From Denitrificimonas caeni (GTDB taxonomy: Bacteria; Pseudomonadota; Gammaproteobacteria; Pseudomonadales; Pseudomonadaceae): a stretch of DNA of 64,000 nt. Made by a program: the position numbers and the translations under genes. The notes beneath the pieces were generated by a model that was not told the DNA's origin, searched no databases, and saw only the letters and a list, made by a program, of their open reading frames with translations. The stretch is taken from positions 434,001 to 498,000 of the forward strand of contig NZ_CAJHOA010000001.1 of assembly GCF_905120345.1 (NCBI RefSeq). Reading direction: 5' to 3'. Below, in pieces: positions 46,987 through 57,442 of this stretch (the first letter of the stretch is position 1; each line of letters starts with the position of its first letter).

Positions 46987-48703
46987 CTGCAATCTCCATG
47001 CGTTGTAATTGACCATTTTTCAGCTGCAAACAGTAATCTGCATTTTTCCATGTGCTACTGCGATGACTGATATAAATTCGAGTTCGTTTAGCAAAAAGCA
47101 GATCAATCGCTTGCACTACTGAAGCTTCAGTTGCTTCATCCACAGCTGAAGTCGCCTCATCTAAAACTAGAACTAAGGGCTGCTGGAGCAATGCGCGAGC
47201 AATTGCTAAGCGCTGTTTTTGCCCACCTGATAACTGTTGCCCACGCTCACCCAAAGGACTAGCTAGTCCTTGACCCAGACTTTCGACCCAGCTCAGCAAT
47301 TGAACCTTCTCAAGCACTTGCCATAATTGTTGATCGCTTGCAGCAGGTGCAACATAACGTAAATTTTCCGCCAAACTTCCGCGAAATAAAACAATATCTT
47401 GGCTAACCACAGCAAAGCAGCGGCGATACTTGGCAAGATCGAAATGGCGAATATCAATACCGTCTAATAGTAACGTACCATTTTGCGGATCATAAAAGCG
47501 CTGCAATAAATCTATTAAAGTGCTTTTTCCAGCACCTGAAGGTCCAATCAACGCAATCTTTGAGCCCGCGACAAACTGACCATTGAGCTGATCAAAAAGC
47601 AGATTTTCACGCTCAACATGCGTAAAACATACGTTTACTAGACTAAGCTCACCACGCCCATCAACTGGAAGCACTATGACTTCCTGCGTTTGCTTAATGC
47701 TAGGCTCTGCCTGCTGTAACTCTTGCACCCGTAATAAACTAACGCTCATTTTTTGAATTGATACATACAATCCCAGCAAGCTCTGTGCGGGACCAATCAC
47801 CATGCCAAGATAAGTAGAGAAAGCGATTAAAGCACCTAACTGCCAAGTACCTTGAATAACCCAATAACCACCAATCATAAAAGCTGCTGCACGCGTCCAA
47901 GAAATCAAGGTATTGGGTACTGCTTGGGTGAAAAACTCAACAACTTGCAGTCGTAATAACTGCTGCAAATAGCTATCACTAAGCCCATCTAAACGCTTCG
48001 CTTCACGTGGTTCTTGCACCACGGACTGAATAAACTTCATCGCAGGTAATGTTTCAACCATAAAGGCTGAAATATCCGTCGCCTGCTCTCGCACCCTACG
48101 CGCATGTCGCTCAACTTTACGTCGCATCCAGCTCAGCCATAGTAATTCTATCGGCAGCAACAGCAACACCAACAAAGATAACTTCCACGATAAAGTCAGC
48201 AGTAGCGCCAAAGCTCCAAGAAACCCAATGACACTTGAAATCGCAGCAAATAAAGCATCAACTGCAAAACGCTGGATCTCTGCAACATCACCATCAATTC
48301 GCGAAAACAAATCACCAACACGCCACTTGGCATAAAAATTTGGCGATAGCTGCTGTAAATGCTGGTAAATAGATGAACGCAAAGCAAACAAAATTTTTCC
48401 TGAGAGCTGAGTATGCAAATATCGGTTTAGACCACCCAATAAGGTGCCAACCAAACCTACTCCAATCATAGTAAAAGCTACTTTTAGCAGCATCGGGTAG
48501 TCGCGCGCCAAGAGACCATCATCAATTAATGTTTTAGTCAACCAAGGCTGTAACAAGACCAAAAATGTAGCAATAGCTGACAAGCCCAACAATCGCAAAA
48601 TAGCGTTTTTTTGCGGTTTTACAAAGCTATATAACCAAGTTAAAGCAGCCTGCAGTTGCTGCTGCTTATCACTGCTAATAAGTCTCGCTAACAATGCACT
48701 CAA
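46976..48703 (-). CDS. qhpF: ABC exporter QhpF for the gamma subunit
   Basis: A 575-residue ABC half-transporter. Six N-terminal transmembrane helices are followed by an ATPase with Walker A GPSGAGKST, signature LSGGQKQRLAIARALL, and Walker B LVLVLDEATSA. It probably exports matured QhpC to the periplasm, since QhpC has no ordinary signal peptide. The start is TTG 48703, directly after the stop of the regulator gene, with its ribosome site (CTGGAGG) inside that gene's last codons. Confidence 0.9.
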   Translation of the reverse strand: MSALLARLISSDKQQQLQAALTWLYSFVKPQKNAILRLLGLSAIATFLVLLQPWLTKTLIDDGLLARDYPMLLKVAFTMIGVGLVGTLLGGLNRYLHTQLSGKILFALRSSIYQHLQQLSPNFYAKWRVGDLFSRIDGDVAEIQRFAVDALFAAISSVIGFLGALALLLTLSWKLSLLVLLLLPIELLWLSWMRRKVERHARRVREQATDISAFMVETLPAMKFIQSVVQEPREAKRLDGLSDSYLQQLLRLQVVEFFTQAVPNTLISWTRAAAFMIGGYWVIQGTWQLGALIAFSTYLGMVIGPAQSLLGLYVSIQKMSVSLLRVQELQQAEPSIKQTQEVIVLPVDGRGELSLVNVCFTHVERENLLFDQLNGQFVAGSKIALIGPSGAGKSTLIDLLQRFYDPQNGTLLLDGIDIRHFDLAKYRRCFAVVSQDIVLFRGSLAENLRYVAPAASDQQLWQVLEKVQLLSWVESLGQGLASPLGERGQQLSGGQKQRLAIARALLQQPLVLVLDEATSAVDEATEASVVQAIDLLFAKRTRIYISHRSSTWKNADYCLQLKNGQLQRMEIADVS

Positions 48704-50584
48704 CTAAACCTCCAGCTGCTTTAATTTGCGATATAACGTTGCTCGGCTGATTCCTAACTCACGTGCAGCAGCAGCAACATTACCTTGCTTCTTTGCAAGA
48801 GCAGAGCGAATAAGCTCATCTTCATTACTACGAATACAATGACCGTTAGCGCTAGAAGCAGGCACCTGTAACTGTTCGGCTAAACTCGCTGGTAAATCGT
48901 CAACAGCAAGCATCCACTGTCCAGGTTCACGCAGAGCCACTAAAGTACGTAGCAGCATTTGCAATTGCCTGATATTACCGGGCCAGCAATAACGACTCAG
49001 TAACTTGGTCAGATCAGGCGTCAATTGTAGTGGCTGATCGCTCAATTGCTGTAAAAGCTTTTGACAGAGTTCAGGTAAATCCTCACGGTCTCTTAAAGCT
49101 GGCAAAGTAAGAGCTAGACCATTAATCCGATAAAATAAATCTTCACGAAACTGTTGTTGGCTAATTAACTGATTGAGATCACGATGCGTGGCACAAATCA
49201 AACCAATATCTAACTCGCGCTCAACACCTGCACCTAGTGGCGCAACCTTTCTCTCTTGCAATACGCGCAGCAGACGCGCTTGCAATGCCAACGGCATATC
49301 ACCAACTTCATCTAAAAAGAGCGTGCCTCCATGCGCTTGCTGTAAACGGCCTAGCATGCCACCACGTTTAGCTCCAGTAAAAGCACCATCACTATAGCCA
49401 AATAACTCCGACTCTATTAACCCCTCTGGAATAGCTGCGCAGTTCACAGCAATGAATGGTTGGTTAGCTCTGTTACTGCTGTTATGTAGCGCTTGAGCAA
49501 TCACTTCTTTACCTGTACCGGTTTCGCCTAGCAACAAAATGGGTAACTCATTGTTAAAACCACGCAGCGCTAACAATAATTGCTTACTAAATCCTGAGTT
49601 ATTACCAGCCCATTGCTCAACTCCTGATTTAGGTGGTTTTTTTGTGGGTAATGCGGCTCGCTCTGCACTGATATTTTCGGGCTGTGGTACCTGTAAAATT
49701 TTATAAAAAAACTGCCCTCTCTCTGTATTCAAATGGCCTGCTAACCCTGTTGTTAATTGTTTAAGAAAAGGGTTATGTTTGCCAAGAAAAACTTCACAAT
49801 ATTGGCCTAATAATGTTTGTCGTGGTTGATTTAATAACTCACAGGCTGAGTCATTTGCGGCGACAATAAGACCGTCAAGACTCACAGAAAGCAACCCCTG
49901 CCATGGTGAATCTAGGTGATTTTTATTAGTATGAAAAGCTAAAGTTATATCTTGAAATTGACTACTTATGAATAATCTTCGATCAATATAGCTAGCAGTC
50001 ATCGCAAGCAATAACACACTATCTTTGCTTGCAGCTAGCGAACCCTTACGAGCCAAACTTAAAGCCCCACAAACTTGACCCTGTGGGTCATTGAGCAATA
50101 CTGAGGAACATGAATATTCACCTAAGCGCTCTAAAAAATGCTCGCCTCTATTAATAAGCATAGGCTTTGCTGTAGCCAATGCAGTACCTAACGCATTAGT
50201 ACCTCGCATCTCCTCACTCCAGCACACTCCAGGTATAAGATCTTGCAATTCTTGTTGCCGCTCATAGCCTGGGTCACCTTCGACACTGAGCACGGTCGAG
50301 TCTGAATTCGCCAAAATAAGTAGGGAATCACTTCTCTGTATTCCCCACCGCTCAGATAACTGCTGCAGTACGGGTTTGGCTGCATTCATTAATATGTGGT
50401 TGTCTTTAGCCAAGCGCACAGTATCTATCAAGTGTTCGATCTTTGAGTCAGAACAGGCATTTAAGCCATACTGCATGCTACGTCGACGCGCATCAGTAAT
50501 CATTTTCTGATACTGACTGCTCGTTAATAAGCTGTTACAGCTGAACGCCACACTAGGATGAGAGATAGTTATTTTTGAAGACAT
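48704..50584 (-). CDS. Sigma-54-dependent activator of the QHNDH cluster (GAF-AAA-Fis)
   Basis: A 626-residue AcoR-type enhancer-binding protein. It has an N-terminal GAF-like sensor (residues about 60-200), a PAS-like region, an AAA+ domain with Walker A GETGTGKE and the sigma-54 loop GAFTGA, and a C-terminal Fis helix-turn-helix ([21 protein letters not shown]). It is co-transcribed with qhpF and qhpE. The sigma-54 promoters found at the qhpA/ALDH intergenic region are its likely targets. ATG 50584 follows CTGGAG. An amine or aldehyde effector is inferred. In Paracoccus the qhp regulator is AraC-type instead. Confidence 0.92.
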   Translation of the reverse strand: MSSKITISHPSVAFSCNSLLTSSQYQKMITDARRRSMQYGLNACSDSKIEHLIDTVRLAKDNHILMNAAKPVLQQLSERWGIQRSDSLLILANSDSTVLSVEGDPGYERQQELQDLIPGVCWSEEMRGTNALGTALATAKPMLINRGEHFLERLGEYSCSSVLLNDPQGQVCGALSLARKGSLAASKDSVLLLAMTASYIDRRLFISSQFQDITLAFHTNKNHLDSPWQGLLSVSLDGLIVAANDSACELLNQPRQTLLGQYCEVFLGKHNPFLKQLTTGLAGHLNTERGQFFYKILQVPQPENISAERAALPTKKPPKSGVEQWAGNNSGFSKQLLLALRGFNNELPILLLGETGTGKEVIAQALHNSSNRANQPFIAVNCAAIPEGLIESELFGYSDGAFTGAKRGGMLGRLQQAHGGTLFLDEVGDMPLALQARLLRVLQERKVAPLGAGVERELDIGLICATHRDLNQLISQQQFREDLFYRINGLALTLPALRDREDLPELCQKLLQQLSDQPLQLTPDLTKLLSRYCWPGNIRQLQMLLRTLVALREPGQWMLAVDDLPASLAEQLQVPASSANGHCIRSNEDELIRSALAKKQGNVAAAARELGISRATLYRKLKQLEV

Positions 50585-50781
50585 ATTCAACTCCAGAGCG
50601 CCAGAGTCCTATGCGCTGTATAATTTTATTATTGTCTAGCAACCTCTTAGCTCTCTGCAAAAGACTGCACTCTGCATTGAGTATGCGTCAGCTTAACCTA
50701 TAGGTAAACCAGCATAACCAGCAACCAATACAAAAAGGGCGAGCGCTTGCGCGTACCCTTCGGTTCACCGATAAAGCTTAC

Positions 50782-52440
50782 TTACGCAGTGGCTGCACCG
50801 TAACCGGTTTGACCCCGTACGTATTGATCAGCAAACGCGGCTCGTTCACGTTCTGCTGCTGCACTTTGATCCCTCATTGAAACTACATAGGCCAAACCAA
50901 AAGCGACTGGCATCGAAAATAAAGCGGGCTGCGTATAAGGAAAAATTGCTTCGGCAAAACCAAATACATCGACCCAGACCGATTTCGATAGCACCACCAT
51001 TGTCACAGAACTCAGTAAGCCACCGTAACCACCAGCCATTGCCCCGCGCGTGGTGAGGTTGCGCCAGTACATCGATAGAATCAGCACAGGGAAGTTGGCC
51101 GATGCCGCCACCCCAAAGGCTAATGCTGCCATAAATGCCACGTTCATATGCTCGAATGCCATACCTAATAAAATAGCGACAACACCCAGACATGCAGTCG
51201 CAATTTTAGTGACGCGCAGCTCTTGCGCCTCAGTCACATCTCCCCTTTTGTACACTTCGGCATAGAGATCATGCGCAATCGCTGTCGCTCCGGCCAACGC
51301 CAAACCGGCGACTACCGCAAGAATCGTGGCGAAGGCAACTGCCGAAAGGAAGCCCAATAGCATATTACCGCCGACGGCTTGCGCTAAATGCATGGCCACC
51401 ATATTACTGCCACCCAACAACGCAGCGCCTAGCTCTCCACCCTCAAAGAAACTGCTATTTTGCCCAACAATAACAATCGCTGCGACGCCCATAATGGCAA
51501 TGACGTTGAAGAAGTAGGCAATAAACACTGAAGCATAAAGCACTGACTTACGTGCTTCCTTGGCATTCGATACGGTGAAAAAACGCATCAAAATATGCGG
51601 CAAACCGGCCGTACCAAACATCAGGCCTAAGCCCATAGAAATCGCAGTGACAGGATCGGCCAACAGGCTACCAGGATGCACCAAGCGGGTACCTAAGCTA
51701 TGCACAGCACTGGCTTCGCTGATTAGCTTATCGTAGCTAAAGTCGAACTGAGAGAATGCCAAAAGCATCACACAGGTACCACCAAACAGCAGTAAGCAGG
51801 CTTTAATAATTTGCACCCAAGTGGTGGCTACCATGCCGCCAAAGGTGACATAGATAATCATTAATCCGCCGACGATAAACAGTGCCAAGGTGTACTCTAA
51901 ACCGAAGAGCAAACGAATCAACTGCCCGGCGCCCACCATCTGCGCCACGAGGTAGAAGCACACCACAATCAGTGAACTGATCGCCGCCATGGTGCGAATT
52001 TTCCTTTGATTTAAGCGGTATGAGGTAATATCGACAAAAGTAAACTTACCAAGATTGCGTAAGCGTTCGGCCATTAAAAACAGAATAATCGGCCAGCCAG
52101 CAAAAAACGCGACCATATAAATATAAGCGTCGATCCCAGACATGTAGATCATGGCAGTAAAGCCCAGTAACGTCGCAGCGGACATATAGTCTCCGGCGAT
52201 CGCTAAGCCATTTTGAAAACCAGTAATCCCACCACCCGCGGTGTAGAAATCTGAAGTGGTACGGGTGCGACGAGCCGCCCAGACCGTAATCAATAACGTC
52301 ATCACCACAAAGATAAAAAACATACTGATCGCGGGTACGTTCAGCGGTTTATCGGCAGCCAATGCCAATGGACTTAACAGCAGTAGCGAAAATCCTAGCA
52401 ATGGTTTCACGCTGTCAGTGATCACAGACTTAATACTCAT
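50782..52440 (-). CDS. actP: Cation/acetate symporter ActP
   Basis: A 552-residue sodium:solute symporter family protein with about 13 membrane helices and a signal-like N-terminus. Typical segments are DFYTAGGGITGFQNGLAIAGDYMSAATLLGF, GTAGLPHILMRFFTV and ARKSVLYASVFIAYF. It takes up acetate and related short-chain acids. Its start overlaps the stop of the DUF485 gene by 4 bases, the usual yjcH-actP arrangement. It may re-capture acetate made from acetaldehyde, but that is inference. Confidence 0.94.
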   Translation of the reverse strand: MSIKSVITDSVKPLLGFSLLLLSPLALAADKPLNVPAISMFFIFVVMTLLITVWAARRTRTTSDFYTAGGGITGFQNGLAIAGDYMSAATLLGFTAMIYMSGIDAYIYMVAFFAGWPIILFLMAERLRNLGKFTFVDITSYRLNQRKIRTMAAISSLIVVCFYLVAQMVGAGQLIRLLFGLEYTLALFIVGGLMIIYVTFGGMVATTWVQIIKACLLLFGGTCVMLLAFSQFDFSYDKLISEASAVHSLGTRLVHPGSLLADPVTAISMGLGLMFGTAGLPHILMRFFTVSNAKEARKSVLYASVFIAYFFNVIAIMGVAAIVIVGQNSSFFEGGELGAALLGGSNMVAMHLAQAVGGNMLLGFLSAVAFATILAVVAGLALAGATAIAHDLYAEVYKRGDVTEAQELRVTKIATACLGVVAILLGMAFEHMNVAFMAALAFGVAASANFPVLILSMYWRNLTTRGAMAGGYGGLLSSVTMVVLSKSVWVDVFGFAEAIFPYTQPALFSMPVAFGLAYVVSMRDQSAAAERERAAFADQYVRGQTGYGAATA

Positions 52441-52757
52441 GCCTGACCTCCAGTCACCGCATCATCAATTAACGCTTCGTTTAAGCGATCGAATTCAGTA
52501 TTGGCGCGGCGCACATAGAGCCATGTGAGCAGAAGAAAAAAGCTGAACTGGGAGAAACCAGCCATCACGCCATAGGTTAGTTTCCCGCTGCCAATTGGCA
52601 TCGCAATCACCTCTGGGAAAAAAGCCACCTGCATAATAAAACCATAGAAAAGCACGAGCACGATGGCACTGAGCACTAAGGCAAAGCGCCGTCGTTTCGT
52701 TACGAGCTCATCAAACTTAGGATTATTGCGAATATGTGCATAAATATTTTTTTCCAT
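52437..52757 (-). CDS. DUF485 small membrane protein (YjcH-type)
   Basis: A 106-residue membrane protein with two helices and the N-terminal motif NPKFDELVTKRRRFALVLSAIV, matching the DUF485/YjcH family. It is almost always found directly before actP, as here, with an ATGA overlap. It may assist the symporter, but the role is not defined. Confidence 0.92.
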   Translation of the reverse strand: MEKNIYAHIRNNPKFDELVTKRRRFALVLSAIVLVLFYGFIMQVAFFPEVIAMPIGSGKLTYGVMAGFSQFSFFLLLTWLYVRRANTEFDRLNEALIDDAVTGGQA

Positions 52758-52969
52758 AACCTATCCTTAAACGTGTGATCCACGTATTTATTATTGTTGT
52801 CAATAAGGCTTACTGATTGACTAGAAAACGCCACAAGCTCATGCCAGTACAATCCCTGTTGGCGGCTACCGGCCAAAATAAGGTATGCCTATGCTGCTTG
52901 GGTTTTTAGCTCAATTCGAGTATATGTAGGTCGAGTTACGATAAATACACACAAAAAAGCAGGCTCGAT

Positions 52970-53923
52970 ATGCAGAAACACATCAACCTTTTGCACACTC
53001 TAAATTGGAATGACCTAAAATTCTTTCTTGAAGTGGCCCGCTGTGGTCGAGTAACCAGTGCGGCAAAACGCTTAGGGGTCGACTACACAACGGTTTCACG
53101 GCGTATTGCCAGCCTCGAAAACACCTTAGAGACTCTGCTATTTGAAAAGTCGCGCAACACCGGATTTAACTTAACCAGTGAAGGTATTGGTCTGCGCGAT
53201 CACATTCAAGCCATTGAAGCGATGATGCAAAATGCCTGCGAAGAGATCACCGGAACTGATATTGCTCTGTCAGGCAAGGTGCGCATCGGCTGTACAGAAG
53301 GCTTTGGCGGGCTGTTTTTAGGACCGCAATTGACCCACTTCCAAAAGCAATACCCAGCAATCTCCATTGACCTTCTCGCCGTGCCGCACTTTGTTAGCCT
53401 CAGCAAGCGTGAAGCTGATATTGCCATCACCCTAGAGCGTCCGACCCGCGGTCCATTTGTCAGTACCAAGCTTTGTGACTATCGCCTGCAGCTCTATGCC
53501 ACTGCCGAGTATTTAGCACGACATCAACCCATCAATGACGTCAGCGATTTACCTCAACACGCGTTTATTAACTATGTTGAAGACCTGACTTTTAGTACTA
53601 AGCTGCTCTATTTAGATCAGTTTATTCATCAAGCAAAAACGCCATTCTGCACAACAGGTGCTATTTCTCAGTACTTTGCTTGTTTACAAGGCCAGCATCT
53701 CGCTATTTTGCCCTGTTTTATTGCCGATCAAGATACACGCCTGCAAGCGGTCTTGCCCGAGCACGTACAGGTGACCAATAGTTTTTGGATTTCCTGTCAC
53801 CAAGATTTCCGTAAGCTCAAACGTATTCGAGTGATTTGGGACTATATTCGCGCCGTGACTGAACACAATGAACCACTTTTTATGGGTCAGAGTAAAGAAC
53901 TGCAATTGCTACCATTCAAGTAA
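52970..53923 (+). CDS. LysR-type transcriptional regulator
   Basis: A 317-residue LysR-family regulator. The N-terminal winged HTH is LKFFLEVARCGRVTSAAKRLGVDYTTVSRRIASLE, followed by a periplasmic-binding-like effector domain (residues about 95-300). It is divergent from the DUF485-actP pair, with 212 bases between, so it may control those genes; effector unknown. Confidence 0.92.
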   Translation: MQKHINLLHTLNWNDLKFFLEVARCGRVTSAAKRLGVDYTTVSRRIASLENTLETLLFEKSRNTGFNLTSEGIGLRDHIQAIEAMMQNACEEITGTDIALSGKVRIGCTEGFGGLFLGPQLTHFQKQYPAISIDLLAVPHFVSLSKREADIAITLERPTRGPFVSTKLCDYRLQLYATAEYLARHQPINDVSDLPQHAFINYVEDLTFSTKLLYLDQFIHQAKTPFCTTGAISQYFACLQGQHLAILPCFIADQDTRLQAVLPEHVQVTNSFWISCHQDFRKLKRIRVIWDYIRAVTEHNEPLFMGQSKELQLLPFK

Positions 53924-54048
53924 TAGCTTTAGCATCGAAGGTTTCTATAGCACGCCAAAAAGCTGTATATATTCAGTTAAACGTACAAGGCTCATCAACA
54001 TAATCACCGGTTGGACAACATTGTCGGCAATTTTAATTTGCTTAACAA

Positions 54049-54246
54049 TTGGTATCTCGGCCGTCCGCTGCTCTCACGTTTGGCGTTAATACTCTGCAGT
54101 TTTGGCTGACAGCTCTCGATTATGGCTTGCTCGATGCGGCTTATCTAGTTACCCCGTTGTTACCTTCAGACGGTCGCCATTTGCTTACTGTGCTGGGTCA
54201 AGATGCGCTTAAAATAACTGCAGCACTCAAACAAGCCATGACTTAA
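54049..54246 (+). CDS. Short ORF, unrecognised
   Basis: A 65-codon ORF from TTG 54049, with a partly amphipathic C-terminal half (LDAAYLVTPLLPSDGRHLL). No domain or homologue is recognised and no clear ribosome site is visible. It may be a remnant or spurious; the rest of 53924-54343 shows no other gene. Confidence 0.25.
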   Translation: MVSRPSAALTFGVNTLQFWLTALDYGLLDAAYLVTPLLPSDGRHLLTVLGQDALKITAALKQAMT

Positions 54247-54343
54247 CGATGCGTTGCGATGGTTTGTGCAGAATCTATTGCCTTGCCTCTCACTGCTGGC
54301 AAGGCAATATTTTAATTGAGCTCAACTACCAAGATCTCTGGCG

Positions 54344-54580
54344 TTATACTTCAGGCGCTCGTAACGCTTCATTAAGCTGATCAACGACTAATGCCCACTC
54401 GCCATCAGAACACAATAGCTCTTTCAGAAGTTGACGCTGGCCATCATTCCAAAAATCAGCATCAAGCACATTGATCTCTGCTGCTAAGCGATGCTCGCTA
54501 ATAAAACGTGCAACACCCTCTGGCGTTGCATCCAAGCCCAGTTGCAAAAACAGGTTGGTCATACGTACTGTTACTGGCAT
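54344..54580 (-). CDS. DUF2789 family protein
   Basis: A 78-residue protein matching DUF2789: LFLQLGLDATPEGVARFISEHRLAAEINVLDADFW and a C-terminal DGEWALVVDQLNEALR. ATG 54580 is preferred to 54595 because GGAGAG is then 7 bases upstream. Function is unknown. Confidence 0.8.
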   Translation of the reverse strand: MPVTVRMTNLFLQLGLDATPEGVARFISEHRLAAEINVLDADFWNDGQRQLLKELLCSDGEWALVVDQLNEALRAPEV

Positions 54581-54758
54581 AAGATCGCTCTCCATGATTA
54601 GTATCTACGTTATCAGCATAACCATAAATCTAAGCATTTAACACGATTGATTATCGACTGTAGAGACACGACTCAAATAATCATACCAATGGCTTGCTGA
54701 CTCAACAATTTAAACCGACACTCAATCCATAGATCAATTGCCAGTTTTATTGCAGCTA

Positions 54759-54791
54759 AATGACTGATAAAAAAGGTTTTTATCAGTCATT
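54759..54791 (-). terminator. Perfect 15-bp hairpin overlapping the OsmC gene end
   Basis: AATGACTGATAAAAA and its exact complement flank a 3-base AGG loop. The right arm overlaps the osmC-type stop codon by two bases. The A/T-rich inner stem can provide a U-run on the minus strand. Confidence 0.75.
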
Positions 54792-55233
54792 ATTTTTCAT
54801 GAATAACACCTGTCAACTGCAAAGCAACCGACTGCATTAAGCTGTCACCCACAGGGCACTTCGTACCGATAAAGGCAATAAAAGCATCTATATCTGCTTG
54901 CGCTGATGGTGACTTAATATGATAAGTGTAACGCACCGCTGAATAACCGCAACGCACATCAGCCTTATCCATATAGCCATCTGAGTCTAAGTCACCTTCC
55001 AACTCCACCCAAAAATCATCCAACTGCACGTTAAAACGCTTTGCATAAACACGCGCAACAATAGCCTGGCACGCGCCTAAAGCACCCAGCAATGCCTCGA
55101 CAGGATTCATACCTAAATTAGTACCACCATCTTCTGTCGGCTCATCTAGAGTGAATTCAAATCCGCGTGAACGTACTTTAACTTGGGTACCGCTCTGCAA
55201 ATGTGCAGTTGCCTGAAACTGTTCAACAGCCAT
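54790..55233 (-). CDS. OsmC family protein
   Basis: A 147-residue OsmC/Ohr-superfamily protein. The two redox-active cysteines typical of peroxide-reducing members are at LGACQAIV and GTKCPVG. Family segment MNPVEALLGALGACQ is clear. It likely reduces organic hydroperoxides or belongs to the YhfA-like OsmC branch. It stands alone on the minus strand. Confidence 0.9.
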   Translation of the reverse strand: MAVEQFQATAHLQSGTQVKVRSRGFEFTLDEPTEDGGTNLGMNPVEALLGALGACQAIVARVYAKRFNVQLDDFWVELEGDLDSDGYMDKADVRCGYSAVRYTYHIKSPSAQADIDAFIAFIGTKCPVGDSLMQSVALQLTGVIHEK

Positions 55234-55384
55234 AGATCTCTCTTTATGTCAGGTTGTATTGGAAAAACAAAAAGGTATGTTCGCAGATACCGCAACAAAA
55301 GAGCAAACGTTGTCGTTATTGCACATAAATTGTCGATAAAATTAGGTTAAACTGCTGTGTTTATCTGATTGGGAGACAAGCGCT

Positions 55385-55663
55385 ATGGCCAAGGCAATGG
55401 CACGACATATTTTAGTAAAAACAATGGCAGAGGCGCAGGCGATTAAAGATCGGCTGGATAAGGGTGATGCGTTTGATAAGCTGGCACGCAAGTATTCAAC
55501 CTGCCCCTCAGGAAAAAAAGGCGGCGATTTAGGCGAAGTACGCCCGGGGCAACTGGTCAAATCCATTGATAATGTGGTGTTTAACAAGCCCGTACGAATG
55601 ATACACGGGCCAGTTAAATCACAGTTTGGTTACCACTTAGTGCAAGTATTTTTCCGTGACTAA
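55385..55663 (+). CDS. ppiC: Peptidyl-prolyl isomerase, parvulin type
   Basis: A 92-residue single-domain cytoplasmic parvulin (PpiC). Segments ARHILVKTMAEAQAI, LARKYSTCPSGKKGGDLGEV and FGYHLVQV are typical. It accelerates cis-trans proline isomerisation. A separate gene, convergent with the ABC-F gene. Confidence 0.95.
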   Translation: MAKAMARHILVKTMAEAQAIKDRLDKGDAFDKLARKYSTCPSGKKGGDLGEVRPGQLVKSIDNVVFNKPVRMIHGPVKSQFGYHLVQVFFRD

Positions 55664-55683
55664 GTGGTTTTACCTAGGCAGCC

Positions 55684-57273
55684 TTACAGCAAAACACCTT
55701 GGCTGCGTAAGTAGTCATCATAAGTACCATGGAAGTCATTGATACCGTGCTCAGTCAGCTCAATAATGCGCGTGGCCAAGGATGATACAAACTCCCGGTC
55801 GTGACTGACAAAGATCAACGTGCCGGGGTAGTTTTCCAAGGCTAAGTTCAAGGCTTCAATGGATTCCATATCCAAGTGGTTGGTCGGCTCATCCATCAGC
55901 AAGACGTTAGGCTTTTGCAAAATCAGTTTGCCAAACAGCATACGACCTTGCTCACCACCAGAAATCACTTTGACTGATTTCTCAATATCATCACCAGAAA
56001 ATAACATACGGCCTAATGTGCCGCGTACCATTTGTTCGCCGTCTTGAGTCCAACGACCCATCCAATCAAACAAGTTCATATCATCAGCAAAGTCACTGGC
56101 ATGATCTTGTGCGAAATAACCGATGTCTGCGCTATCAGTCCATTTCACATGACCACTCATCGGTTGTAACTCACCCATCAAGGTGCGCAGCAAGGTGGTT
56201 TTACCGATACCGTTCGGACCGATAATGGCCACACGCTCTTCTGCTTCGACTTGCAAATTCAAGGTATCGAATAAGACTTTACCATCGAAACCTTGGCTCA
56301 GATCATGCAATACCACAGCTTGACGGTGCAGCTTTTTCGCCTGATCAAAGCGAATAAACGGACTGATACGGCTCGATGGCTTCACTTCATCCAGTTGGAT
56401 TTTATCAATCGCACGAGCACGGCTGGTGGCTTGCTTGGCTTTCGAGGCGTTAGCTGAGAAGCGGCTAACAAAGGTTTGCAGCTCAGCAATTTGTGCTTTT
56501 TTCTTGGCGTTATCACCCAATAGACGCTCACGCAGCTGGGTGGCTGCGGTCATATACTCATCATAGTTGCCTGGATACAAACGAATTTCAGCGTAATCCA
56601 AATCAGCCATATGCGTGCAGACACTGTTTAAGAAGTGTCTATCGTGGGAAATAATGATCATGGTGCAGTTACGGTTACTCAGAATATCTTCCAACCAGCG
56701 AATAGTATTGATATCCAAGTGGTTGGTGGGCTCATCGAGCAATAGCACTTCAGGATCGGAGAACAAAGCCTGCGCCAATAGCACACGCAACTTCCAACCC
56801 GGAGCCACTTCACTCATCGGACCAAAATGCTCATCCACGCCAATACCCAGACCCAGCAATAATTCGCCGGCACGCGATTCCGCGGTGTAGCCGTCCATTT
56901 CTGCGAATTCAGTTTCCAGCTCAGCCACTGCCATACCGTCTTCTTCAGTCATTTCTGGTAACGAGTAAATACGATCGCGCTCAGCTTTGACTTTCCACAG
57001 TTCTTCGTGACCCATAATCACCGTATCAATCACGGTAAACTGCTCATAGGCAAACTGGTCTTGGCGTAACTTACCCAAACGAACATTGGGTTCAAGCATC
57101 ACGTGGCCAGCAGAGGGCTCAAGATCGCCGCCGAGGATTTTCATAAAGGTTGATTTACCACTGCCATTGGCACCAATCAAACCATAACGGTGACGGTTGC
57201 CAAACTTTACAGAGACATCTTCAAATAGAGGTTTTGCACCAAATTGCATGGTGATATTAGCAGTGGAAATCAC
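55684..57273 (-). CDS. ybiT: ABC-F family ATPase, YbiT type
   Basis: A 529-residue soluble protein with two ABC ATPase cassettes: GANGSGKST and [10 protein letters not shown] in the first, [11 protein letters not shown] and [14 protein letters not shown] in the second, with a linker between (residues about 240-300). ABC-F proteins act on the ribosome. The start is GTG 57273, after AGGA 7 bases upstream; the N-terminus [15 protein letters not shown] matches YbiT. The longer open frame upstream lacks homology. Confidence 0.93.
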   Translation of the reverse strand: MISTANITMQFGAKPLFEDVSVKFGNRHRYGLIGANGSGKSTFMKILGGDLEPSAGHVMLEPNVRLGKLRQDQFAYEQFTVIDTVIMGHEELWKVKAERDRIYSLPEMTEEDGMAVAELETEFAEMDGYTAESRAGELLLGLGIGVDEHFGPMSEVAPGWKLRVLLAQALFSDPEVLLLDEPTNHLDINTIRWLEDILSNRNCTMIIISHDRHFLNSVCTHMADLDYAEIRLYPGNYDEYMTAATQLRERLLGDNAKKKAQIAELQTFVSRFSANASKAKQATSRARAIDKIQLDEVKPSSRISPFIRFDQAKKLHRQAVVLHDLSQGFDGKVLFDTLNLQVEAEERVAIIGPNGIGKTTLLRTLMGELQPMSGHVKWTDSADIGYFAQDHASDFADDMNLFDWMGRWTQDGEQMVRGTLGRMLFSGDDIEKSVKVISGGEQGRMLFGKLILQKPNVLLMDEPTNHLDMESIEALNLALENYPGTLIFVSHDREFVSSLATRIIELTEHGINDFHGTYDDYLRSQGVLL

Positions 57274-57442
57274 AAATAAATCCTGAGTAGTCGAGACGCG
57301 AACGCGTAAAAAGGCCGCGATTGTACCCTTATTGGCCGCTAGCAGCACGTACAATAGGCAAGTGCCGCGCATAATAGTCGTGTCACACTGTATAAAACAG
57401 GCAGACGCAGTATACTGTGCACTCCTCTTTTGGCTTTTTACT

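Noticed and set aside
50736-50761. AAGGG ... CCCTT imperfect hairpin between the sigma-54 regulator and actP
   Set aside because: Short outer stem with unpaired spacers; no clear U-run in either direction.
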